The notes under the pieces: generated by a model
Seen by the model: only the letters and a program-made list of their open reading frames with translations
Told to the model about the DNA's origin: nothing
The model's database searches: none
Assembly (NCBI GenBank): GCA_016280395.1
Contig: JAEEGQ010000076.1
Coordinates: 1 to 38,270, forward strand
DNA: 38,270 nucleotides
Direction: 5' to 3'
Origin: Lachnospiraceae bacterium
GTDB lineage: Bacteria > Bacillota > Clostridia > Lachnospirales > Lachnospiraceae
Program-made: the position numbers and the translations under genes
Part shown: piece after piece, positions 1-6,130 of the stretch
Layout: each line of letters opens with the position of its first letter
How positions within the stretch are numbered: position 1 is the stretch's first letter

Positions 1-321
1 AATCTGTTAAAGCCTTTTCATCCGAAGAGCGCGGAATGGGTGGGATATATTGTGAACGCAGGCGGCGAAAGGATCTACATCGCGGGCGATACCGATGAGA
101 CAAAGGAAGCGAAAGCGGTAAAATGTGACATTGCTCTTGTCCCCATCGGCGGAACTTACACAATGGACGCAAAGAAAGCCGCAGACCTTGTAAACGCCAT
201 ATCTCCGAAAGTCGCGATCCCTGTGCACTACGGCAGTATCGTGGGAACCGAGGATGACGGAAAAGTGTTTGCGAGCCTTGTAAAAGAACCGGTAAAGGTG
301 GAGTTTAAGATAACTTTTTGA
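1..321 (+). CDS. Metallo-beta-lactamase-fold hydrolase, C-terminal part (5' end outside window)
   Basis: The reading frame is open from the first base to a TGA at 319-321, so this is the last 106 codons of a gene starting upstream. The in-frame GTG at 40 is unlikely to be the real start because coding continues before it. The visible part has the features of the C-terminal half of an MBL-fold protein of the UlaG/UPF0173 type: a strand leading to AGDTD, where the Asp would be a metal ligand; the segment DIALVPIGGTYTMD; and a late IPVHYG motif whose His is the usual last metal ligand. Substrate cannot be told from this fragment. It lies on the same strand as the AraC-type gene with a 43-bp gap and no visible terminator, so they may be cotranscribed. 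Nothing links it to mannan use. The fold is fairly certain; the function is not. Confidence 0.8.
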   Translation, partial: NLLKPFHPKSAEWVGYIVNAGGERIYIAGDTDETKEAKAVKCDIALVPIGGTYTMDAKKAADLVNAISPKVAIPVHYGSIVGTEDDGKVFASLVKEPVKVEFKITF

Positions 322-364
322 CAAGGCCGTAAAGTGAGACGGGAAAAGAAAACGAGGAAACGCT

Positions 365-1168
365 TTGGAACATATCATTTCATTCGGTGAGAAATATTCG
401 GAAAAAAACAGACCGTTCTATATCGAGATGACGGGCATAAGCTATCCGGATCCCGCCTATCACATAAGGCGCGAGAACTCACACATCTACTGCTTTGAGT
501 ATATCATCGGGGGCGGTGGATCGGTCACTGTCGACAACAGGACAAATCACCCGGTAAAAGGCGATCTTTATATACTTCCAAAGGGCTCGGATCATGACTA
601 TTTCTCTGATCCCGATGACCCGTTTGAAAAGATCTGGATGAACGTGAGTGGTCCTTTATGTGATGAGCTTGTCCATGTTTACGGGCTTATGGGCGTGCTC
701 ATCGTAAAGCAGATAGGTAATGTGTTCCCGATATTCAGGGAGTTCCTCGACATATGCGAGAACAAGGAACTCATGATAGACGAAGTGTTTGACAGATGTT
801 CTCTTGTGTTTCACAAGCTGATCCTCACGATATCCGGAAAACTCCGCGAGGAGAGAGGCGGAAACCATGACATTGCCGATGAGATAAAGGCGTTTATCGA
901 CAGGAACATCTATGAGCGCATAAGCATAGAGGACATTGCGAAACACGTGAGTCTCTCGCCTTCGCAGGTGAACCGAGTGTTCAAAAAGAGCTTTGACATG
1001 ACACCCTACAATTACATCCTGAACAGGAAGATAGGCACGGCAAAGCTCCTTCTTAAAAACTCGTCACTTTCTGTAAAAGAGATAGCTTACAAGCTTAATT
1101 TCGCGGACGAACACTATTTTTCAAATGTTTTTCTTGAAAAAACGGGCGTAAGACCCAAAAACTATTAA
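365..1168 (+). CDS. AraC-family transcriptional regulator with N-terminal cupin domain
   Basis: 267-residue regulator. Residues about 1-135 look like the AraC-type cupin sugar-sensing barrel (segments such as YIIGGGGSVTVDN and KGDLYILPKGSDHDYFS). Residues about 165-267 form the two helix-turn-helix AraC DNA-binding domain (ISIEDIAKHVSLSPSQVNRVFKKSFDMTP, then LSVKEIAYKLNFADEHYFSNVFLEKTGVRPKNY). The start is a TTG at 365 preceded by GAGGAA with 5-bp spacing; no ATG fits the domain boundary. The protein ends directly after the second HTH, without the usual short tail. Its TAA stop (1166-1168) overlaps the stop of the convergent GH2 gene. An AraC regulator beside a glycoside hydrolase usually controls local sugar genes, so it may activate the GH2 gene or others here; that is inference. 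Confidence 0.93.
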   Translation: MEHIISFGEKYSEKNRPFYIEMTGISYPDPAYHIRRENSHIYCFEYIIGGGGSVTVDNRTNHPVKGDLYILPKGSDHDYFSDPDDPFEKIWMNVSGPLCDELVHVYGLMGVLIVKQIGNVFPIFREFLDICENKELMIDEVFDRCSLVFHKLILTISGKLREERGGNHDIADEIKAFIDRNIYERISIEDIAKHVSLSPSQVNRVFKKSFDMTPYNYILNRKIGTAKLLLKNSSLSVKEIAYKLNFADEHYFSNVFLEKTGVRPKNY

Positions 1169-2886
1169 AGCCTTTTTGCAATCTCTTCCGTCGGAACCTT
1201 GGGAGTCCTGTCTTCTCTTAAAAGGCCGTTCACTTCCTGCTGAACATCTGTGAGCTGCGTGTAGCAGAAACCGCTGATGTTCATTTTTTTAACGGCATTT
1301 ACCAGTGAACCGAAGCGGGCAAGGAACTCATCGTCGGTCTTTACGGCAGAGCCGTAGCCCCAGCCTTCGGTGTTTGCGTAATGTGTGCCGCCGAACTCCG
1401 AGAGGATGATGGGCTGACCTTCGTAATGCCAGCCTTCGGCAAACGGCGCGAGCTGACTGTTGCAGTTGTCGCCCTCGGTGAGCTTTTTAAGGCTGTCATA
1501 GAAATAGTACAGCTTTTCGGCATCCTGCTCATAGTGATGGAGCGTAAGGATGTCGCTCTTTGTATGGAGCCAGCCGTCGTTTGAGACCACGGGACGCATG
1601 GAGTCAAAGCTCTTTGTGAGATAGTAAAGACCTGTAGCGAGGTTCTGCTGCTTTTCGTTTGTGTTTATGCTGCGGACGCCCCAGCTTTCGTTAAAGATCA
1701 CCCATGTCACGAGAGAGGGGTGGTTGTAGTTCTGGGACACGATGTCCATCCATTCGCGGGTGAGCTCTCTTGTGGAGGCATCTGTGAACCAGTGGTTCGA
1801 AGGAAGCTCACACCATACTGTATAGCCCATGATATCGGCGTAGTAGTAAAAGCGCTCATCTTCGTTCTTTTGATGCTTTCTGCAGCCGTTAAAGCCCATT
1901 TCCTTTGAGAGTCTGATGTCATCCATTATGGCTTCTTCCGAGGGCGCAGTGATGCCGGAACGCTGCCAGTATCCCTGGTCGAGGATGAGCTTTGCATAGA
2001 AAGGGCAGTTGTTAAAGATGATCTTTCCGTTCTTTGCGGTATATTCACGGAAACCGAAATAACTTCCGACGGTGTCCGTGACACGGCCGCTTTCCACCAC
2101 CTCGATCTCAACGTCATAAAGCGCGGGATGCCATATGGACCAGGTCTCAAGCTGATATGTGAGGCTCTCGCTCTCAAGTCTTACCGTGATACTGTTCTCG
2201 TTGTCACAGGCAAGTATGGAAGCGGTCCGGATCGGCTTGTTGTCATAACTTATGCGGATCTTTACCTCGGTATCCCTGGAGGGCTTGTTTACGGAAAGGT
2301 CGAATCTCACTGAGTTTGTCGAGATCTCCGGCGTGATCTTAAGCGATGAGAGCCTTATATCGTCCACATATTCCAGCCATACCGTTTTGTAGATGCCGGT
2401 CGTCTGGACATACCAGCAGCCGAAATTGTCCTTTTCCCAGCGCTGTTTTCCTCTTACCTGCGCCGCACAGTCCTGATCTGTGCACTTTACAGTGACGATG
2501 CCTTCGCCGTTCACAAGGCGGTCCGTTACATCAAAAGAAAAACGGGTATATGCGCCTCTGTGCGTTCCGACCATCTGTCCGTTCACATATACCTCGGTAT
2601 CATAGTCGGCGCCTTCAAAATACAGTATTGTCCGCTTTCCGCTCTTTCCGGAGATCTTTTTGGAATACCATACGGTGTGGTGCATCGTGGTATCACCGAT
2701 ACCGCTGAGCTCGGATTCGTAGTTGAAAGGGACCGTGATCTTACGCGACAGGTTCCCCTTAAGAGCCTCCTCTTCGGAAACCTCTTCCCCAAAGGCAAAA
2801 GCCCATTCGCCGTTAAGGTTCACCCAGTCGTTTCTCACAAACTGCGGGCGGGGATATCCCGGGATATAGCATTTTGTATGTTTCAT
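1165..2886 (-). CDS. Glycoside hydrolase family 2 enzyme (beta-galactosidase/glucuronidase/mannosidase superfamily)
   Basis: 573-residue GH2 enzyme with the usual order: N-terminal sugar-binding sandwich (jelly roll with EGADYDTEVYVNGQMVG), immunoglobulin-like middle domain, and TIM barrel from about residue 310. The acid/base is probably E400 in the FNESWG motif and the nucleophile E497 in LSEFGG. There is no signal peptide, so it should be cytoplasmic. I chose the ATG at 2886 because AGGAG lies 10 bp upstream; an in-frame ATG at 2934 would add 16 residues (MLSIMSQY...) that have no counterpart in the fold. GH2 covers beta-galactosidase, beta-glucuronidase, beta-mannosidase and others, and I cannot name the substrate. 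In an alpha-mannan locus it may remove a beta-linked decoration. It converges on the AraC gene and diverges from the GntR-LacI gene; a degenerate copy of the locus operator lies upstream. Confidence 0.92.
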   Translation of the reverse strand: MKHTKCYIPGYPRPQFVRNDWVNLNGEWAFAFGEEVSEEEALKGNLSRKITVPFNYESELSGIGDTTMHHTVWYSKKISGKSGKRTILYFEGADYDTEVYVNGQMVGTHRGAYTRFSFDVTDRLVNGEGIVTVKCTDQDCAAQVRGKQRWEKDNFGCWYVQTTGIYKTVWLEYVDDIRLSSLKITPEISTNSVRFDLSVNKPSRDTEVKIRISYDNKPIRTASILACDNENSITVRLESESLTYQLETWSIWHPALYDVEIEVVESGRVTDTVGSYFGFREYTAKNGKIIFNNCPFYAKLILDQGYWQRSGITAPSEEAIMDDIRLSKEMGFNGCRKHQKNEDERFYYYADIMGYTVWCELPSNHWFTDASTRELTREWMDIVSQNYNHPSLVTWVIFNESWGVRSINTNEKQQNLATGLYYLTKSFDSMRPVVSNDGWLHTKSDILTLHHYEQDAEKLYYFYDSLKKLTEGDNCNSQLAPFAEGWHYEGQPIILSEFGGTHYANTEGWGYGSAVKTDDEFLARFGSLVNAVKKMNISGFCYTQLTDVQQEVNGLLREDRTPKVPTEEIAKRL

Positions 2887-2931
2887 TTTACGTTGTCTCC
2901 TTTTTGGAATGTATTGTGACATAATAGATAA

Positions 2932-2956
2932 CATATCATTTGCATTTTATGAAATA
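2932..2956. promoter_or_regulatory. Degenerate copy of the locus inverted-repeat operator upstream of the GH2 gene
   Basis: CATATCAT (2932-2939), a 9-bp spacer and ATGAAATA (2949-2956) each match one arm of the TATATCAT-N10-ATGATATA repeat at 7 of 8 positions, with the spacer one base shorter. It lies about 46-70 bp upstream of the GH2 start codon, near a weak promoter candidate on the minus strand. It could be a lower-affinity site; chance similarity in AT-rich DNA is possible. Confidence 0.4.
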
Positions 2957-3079
2957 CAATATTCTTTCACAGAAGTGTAAAAAACAAGCATCTGCTTCTT
3001 GATATGGTTTTTTTGTTTTGCTATAATAGTAGTACGACTGAAAAGCCCGGCTTGATTTTCAGGTGTAAAAAAATAATTA

Positions 3080-3108
3080 TTGACTTGGATTTCGAAATGG
3101 TGTATATC
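3080..3108 (+). promoter_or_regulatory. Sigma-A-type promoter of the GntR-LacI regulator gene
   Basis: TTGACT (3080-3085), a 17-bp spacer and TATATC (3103-3108) form a plausible vegetative promoter about 58 bp upstream of the regulator start codon. The -10 lies inside the left arm of the inverted repeat at 3103-3128, so a bound repressor would block RNA polymerase. TATCAT at 3105 with a 19-bp spacer is an alternative -10. Confidence 0.6.
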
Positions 3109-3128
3109 ATATTATGCGAAATGATATA
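3103..3128. promoter_or_regulatory. 26-bp inverted-repeat operator TATATCAT-N10-ATGATATA
   Basis: Perfect 8-bp arms at 3103-3110 and 3121-3128 are separated by 10 bp. An identical pair of arms with identical spacing occurs at 16081-16106. A further ATGATATA overlaps at 3128-3135, so the right arm is tandemly duplicated. The site covers the -10 and probable start of transcription of the GntR-LacI gene, which suggests autorepression by that protein. Which regulator binds is inference. Confidence 0.7.
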
Positions 3129-3165
3129 TGATATATTATTTCGGGATCACCGAAAGGGGTTTCAA

Positions 3166-4293
3166 ATGGAAAAAGAACTGCTCTACAAGATCATTTATGA
3201 CGACCTGGTCGAAGGCATCCAAAGCGGAAAATATCCTGCGGGATCCAAGCTTCCTTCGGAAAAGGAATTGATGGACAAGTACAATGTCAGCAGGATCACA
3301 AGCAAAAAGGCTCTGGAAATGCTGGCAGAGAGAAATGTGATAGTCCGCATGCCGGGAAAAGGCTCATATGTTCTTGATGAGAGCAAGGCGGGAGACGACC
3401 GCCATCCGTTACAGGGAATAGCGGCTCTTGAACCCGACCCCGAAAAGAAAAACAGGATGATCGGAGTAGTGCTCGACTCTTTCGGCCCGACTTTCGGCTG
3501 TGACATTGTGGCCGGAATAGAGCATGAATGCTGGACAAAGCACTACAACATGGTCTTAAAGTGCTCTTACGGCACCATCGAAGACGAAGTGAGAGCGATC
3601 GACGAGCTCACTGCCATGGGAGTGGACGGCATAATCCTTATGTGCACGCAGGGCGAGGCCTACAATGTGAGGATCATGAGACTTGCGCTCGACAATTTCC
3701 CCATGGTGCTGATAGACAGAGAATTAAAGGGACTTTCCATACCTTACATAGGCACCGATAACTACGCCGCGGCCAAGGAGCTGGTGGGAGTCCTTATAGA
3801 GCAGGGCCACAAGAACATCTGCTTCGTATCGGGATCGCCTCTTCAGACATCATCCGTGTTTGACCGTTTCAACGGCTACAGGGACGGGCTGTTGGAGCAC
3901 AACATCATCACAAATGAAGATATGTGGATCACAGACCTGAATCTTGCAGTCGAGAACCTTGACGAGTTCCGTGATGTGGACAAGGTCATGCGCATGAAAC
4001 TGCAGGAATATGCAAAAACTCACGAGCAGGTGACAGCATATTTTGCGATCAACGAGACAATGGGCGCAAACATTTACAAGGCCTTGAAGGAGATCGGAGT
4101 CGAAAGGGAGATCGTCTTCTTTGACGGTTCGGAGAATCCTTTTGAAGACGAAGAAAAGTTCACGCATGTGACACAGGGACAGTATCTCATGGGTGCTATG
4201 GCAGTAAAGGCTCTCGGAAAGACCTTTAAGGGAGAGGAAGTTCCCGCAAAGAAGTTCATTCCCTATACGATAGTCAAAAAAGGCGACAGATAA
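3166..4293 (+). CDS. GntR-LacI-type transcriptional regulator (AraR-like architecture)
   Basis: 375-residue regulator. Residues 1-70 are a GntR-type winged helix (PAGSKLPSEKELMDKYNVSR, then a recognition helix and the wing MPGKGSYVLD). From about residue 100 to the end it has the LacI/periplasmic-binding-protein sugar-sensing fold (IGVVLDSFGPTFGCDIVAGI, IDGIILMCTQGEA-type strands, IPYIGTDNYAAAKELV, GHKNICFVSG). The same architecture is known from the arabinose repressor AraR, where ligand binding releases DNA. I chose the ATG at 3166 because AAAGGGG lies 6 bp upstream; the open frame extends back to 3004 but that part runs through the promoter. The gene carries a strong inverted repeat over its own promoter, shared with the large operon, so it is the best candidate for master regulator of the mannan genes. 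Its ligand is probably a mannose-containing sugar, which is inferred. Confidence 0.93.
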   Translation: MEKELLYKIIYDDLVEGIQSGKYPAGSKLPSEKELMDKYNVSRITSKKALEMLAERNVIVRMPGKGSYVLDESKAGDDRHPLQGIAALEPDPEKKNRMIGVVLDSFGPTFGCDIVAGIEHECWTKHYNMVLKCSYGTIEDEVRAIDELTAMGVDGIILMCTQGEAYNVRIMRLALDNFPMVLIDRELKGLSIPYIGTDNYAAAKELVGVLIEQGHKNICFVSGSPLQTSSVFDRFNGYRDGLLEHNIITNEDMWITDLNLAVENLDEFRDVDKVMRMKLQEYAKTHEQVTAYFAINETMGANIYKALKEIGVEREIVFFDGSENPFEDEEKFTHVTQGQYLMGAMAVKALGKTFKGEEVPAKKFIPYTIVKKGDR

Positions 4294-4325
4294 AAAAATA
4301 AAAAAAGAGTATATCGATCATAATG

Positions 4326-4363
4326 GGATCTGCGCGGGATTCTCGGGGATTCCGCACAGATCC
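4326..4363 (+). terminator. Hairpin after the GntR-LacI gene, possible terminator
   Basis: GGATCTGCGCGG (4326-4337) pairs with CCGCACAGATCC (4352-4363), 12 bp with one C-A mismatch and a 14-nt loop, starting 32 bp after the stop codon. The following TGCTTTA is a poor U tract, so intrinsic termination would be weak. It could instead be a protein-binding or RNA-stabilising structure. Confidence 0.4.
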
Positions 4364-4366
4364 TGC

Positions 4367-4396
4367 TTTACAGGGCAAATGTCCTAATATTAGTAT
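4367..4396 (+). promoter_or_regulatory. Candidate promoter of the ROK kinase operon
   Basis: TTTACA (4367-4372), an 18-bp spacer and TAGTAT (4391-4396) make a moderate sigma-A-type promoter, giving a leader of about 100 nt before the kinase gene. A small inverted repeat, AATAT-N4-ATATT (4386-4399), overlaps the -10 and could be a site for the GntR/UTRA regulator encoded in this operon. The ATGATATA operator of the other promoters is absent here. Confidence 0.4.
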
Positions 4397-4432
4397 ATTT
4401 AAAGCATACATTTACGAGGTGACAATAGGACC

Positions 4433-4500
4433 GAAATGCCTGCAGCATTTCAAATATAGCGCTCAAAGCCGCGGGGCTTCCTCCGGCCTTGGGCCGGAGG
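4433..4500 (+). promoter_or_regulatory. Structured leader that buries the ribosome binding site of the ROK kinase gene
   Basis: Three hairpins follow each other: GAAATGC/GCATTTC (4433-4451, 5-nt loop), AAGCC/GGCTT (4466-4479, 4-nt loop) and the perfect 9-bp CCTCCGGCC/GGCCGGAGG (4480-4500, 3-nt TTG loop). The 3' arm of the last contains GGAGG (4496-4500), the ribosome binding site 6 bp before the ATG at 4507. With eight G-C pairs the hairpin should be very stable and keep the site closed unless something opens it. No U tract follows, so this is not a terminator. Translational control is an inference from structure. Confidence 0.6.
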
Positions 4501-4506
4501 ACGAAT

Positions 4507-5391
4507 ATGAAACTGCTTTTTGACATAGGCGGCACAGAGATCAAAGCCGCGGTTGCAGACGAAAACGACAGACTTAAAGGAGAAGTTACGCATTTTGATG
4601 CGTGTTCAAACGGATCAAGCGAGGTAGTGTTCGAAAGTCAGGAAAAAGCCGTGAGGCATTTCCTTGAGGAAGAGGGAGAGATCCCGAAGGCAATAGGAAT
4701 GGCTTTTCCCGGACCTTTTGACTATGACCTTGGCGTGAGCTACATGAAGGGACTCGGAAAATACGAGCATATCTATGGCATGTCGGTTCCCGATGAACTG
4801 AAAAAACGCATCCCTGAGATAAAGGAAGTACCGTTTTATTTCCTTCACGACATCGAAGCTTTTGCGCTCGGCGCATATTTCAAAGGCGAGAGCAGAGGAC
4901 AGGGAAAGACCATGTTTGTGTGCATAGGCACAGGCACAGGCACCGCGTTTATGAAGGACGGAAAAGTCCTAAAGGACTGCGAGGACAACGCGCCAAAGAA
5001 CGGCTGGATCTATGACGATCCGTTCAAAGACGGAAAGATCGACGAGTACATATCGGCAAGAGGACTGAAAAAGATCGCAAAGACAGTCACAGGGCAGGAG
5101 CTTACGGGACTGCAGCTTTTTGAGCTTTGCGAAGCGGGGAACGAAGCCGCGCTTAAGACCTACAGGCTGTTCGGGGAAGACGTGGCACAGGCGCTTTCAC
5201 GCTATATCACGGATTTCAGGCCCGACAACCTGGTGCTCGGCGGTCAGATAAGCAAGAGCTTCGGATATTTCGGTGAAGATCTTAAAAAACTCTGCGATGG
5301 TATGAACATAAAGATCGAGCTCATCCGGAACACTTCCGTCATGTCTATGATGGGGCTCCTCGAGAAGATAAGGAGGGCAGAAAATGCTTGA
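4507..5391 (+). CDS. ROK-family sugar kinase, probable mannokinase
   Basis: 294-residue ROK kinase expected to phosphorylate a free hexose with ATP in the cytoplasm. Visible landmarks are the N-terminal phosphate loop DIGGTEIKAA, the catalytic Asp D115 in HDIEAF, the glycine-rich second phosphate segment CIGTGTGTAF, and NLVLGGQIS near the C-terminus. The zinc motif of typical ROK kinases (His plus a CxCGxxGC cysteine cluster) is missing; that region reads as a short loop with DCEDNAPKNG. The ATG at 4507 is preceded by GGAGG, held in a hairpin; an in-frame TTG at 4489 lies inside the hairpin and is unlikely. A phosphomannose isomerase lies two genes downstream, so mannose is the most economical substrate. 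N-acetylmannosamine, glucose or fructose are alternatives. The gene overlaps the next by 8 bp. Confidence 0.88.
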   Translation: MKLLFDIGGTEIKAAVADENDRLKGEVTHFDACSNGSSEVVFESQEKAVRHFLEEEGEIPKAIGMAFPGPFDYDLGVSYMKGLGKYEHIYGMSVPDELKKRIPEIKEVPFYFLHDIEAFALGAYFKGESRGQGKTMFVCIGTGTGTAFMKDGKVLKDCEDNAPKNGWIYDDPFKDGKIDEYISARGLKKIAKTVTGQELTGLQLFELCEAGNEAALKTYRLFGEDVAQALSRYITDFRPDNLVLGGQISKSFGYFGEDLKKLCDGMNIKIELIRNTSVMSMMGLLEKIRRAENA

Positions 5392-6109
5392 TCACACCAG
5401 AGGCGCCTCTCCGCTCTATGCTCAGATCGAAGAGATACTGAAAAACAGGATAGAAAACGGAACATACAAAAAAGGCGATCTTGTCCCCGGTGAAAAAGCG
5501 CTCATGGATGAATTTGGGGTGTCGAGAGCGACAGCAAGACAGGCGCTCGGCGGGCTTTCACAGGCCGGATATGTTTCGAGCCACAGAGGCATAGGGACCA
5601 CAGTTGTCTATGAACAGATAAACGAGCACAGCAAGAGTGTCGTGAGTCTTTACGAAGAGATGAAGCTTCATGGGATAAAGGCGGAGACTACGTTCTGTAC
5701 CGTCGAGAGGACGGTGCCTCCTGTAACGGTAAGACAGGAACTCATGATGAAGGATAATGAGAAATGCTATCTCATAAAACGCGTGAGGAGCACGGAGCAG
5801 GATCCTTTCGTATTTTCCCTGACCTACATGAACACAAAAGAAAAACTCCCGATGAAGCCGAGCTTTTACAAGGCCTCGCTTTACAGATACCTTGAAGAGG
5901 AGCGGGACATAAGGATAGTGCGGGGCACAGAGACATTCGAGGCGGTGATGCCGGATGAGGAAGTGAAGGAAAGGCTTGAGATCGGGGATGTCCCGGTGAT
6001 GAGACGTACCAGAAAGACCTATGTCGAGCAGGGGGAAAAGGAAAAAGCCTTTGAATATTCGATATGCTTTTATCCCGGAAAGAGGTTTAAATACACCGTG
6101 GAGATCTGA
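5384..6109 (+). CDS. GntR-family regulator with UTRA ligand-binding domain (HutC/YvoA type)
   Basis: 241-residue repressor-type protein. Residues 1-75 are the GntR winged helix (PLYAQIEEILKNRIENGTYKKGD..., EFGVSRATARQALGGL, HRGIGTTVV). Residues about 90-241 fit the UTRA/chorismate-lyase-like domain, which in NagR/YvoA, DasR and TreR binds phosphosugars. The ATG overlaps the end of the kinase gene (ATGCTTGA) and has AGGAGG upstream, so translation is coupled. Placed between a sugar kinase and a phosphomannose isomerase, it may sense mannose-6-phosphate or a related ester and control this operon, whose promoter lacks the ATGATATA operator seen elsewhere. The ligand is inferred from context only. 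Confidence 0.92.
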   Translation: MLDHTRGASPLYAQIEEILKNRIENGTYKKGDLVPGEKALMDEFGVSRATARQALGGLSQAGYVSSHRGIGTTVVYEQINEHSKSVVSLYEEMKLHGIKAETTFCTVERTVPPVTVRQELMMKDNEKCYLIKRVRSTEQDPFVFSLTYMNTKEKLPMKPSFYKASLYRYLEEERDIRIVRGTETFEAVMPDEEVKERLEIGDVPVMRRTRKTYVEQGEKEKAFEYSICFYPGKRFKYTVEI

Positions 6110-6130
6110 TGCGGTGCTTTGGAGGAAGAG

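Noticed and set aside
3004-3165. N-terminal extension of the GntR-LacI gene by 54 codons
   Set aside because: The stretch contains the promoter and operator, and the ATG at 3166 has a good ribosome binding site and matches the GntR domain start.
4323-4523. 66-codon open frame in the kinase leader, considered as a leader peptide
   Set aside because: No ribosome binding site before the ATG, it contains the terminator-like hairpin and candidate promoter, and runs into the kinase gene in another frame. No attenuation-type codon run is visible.
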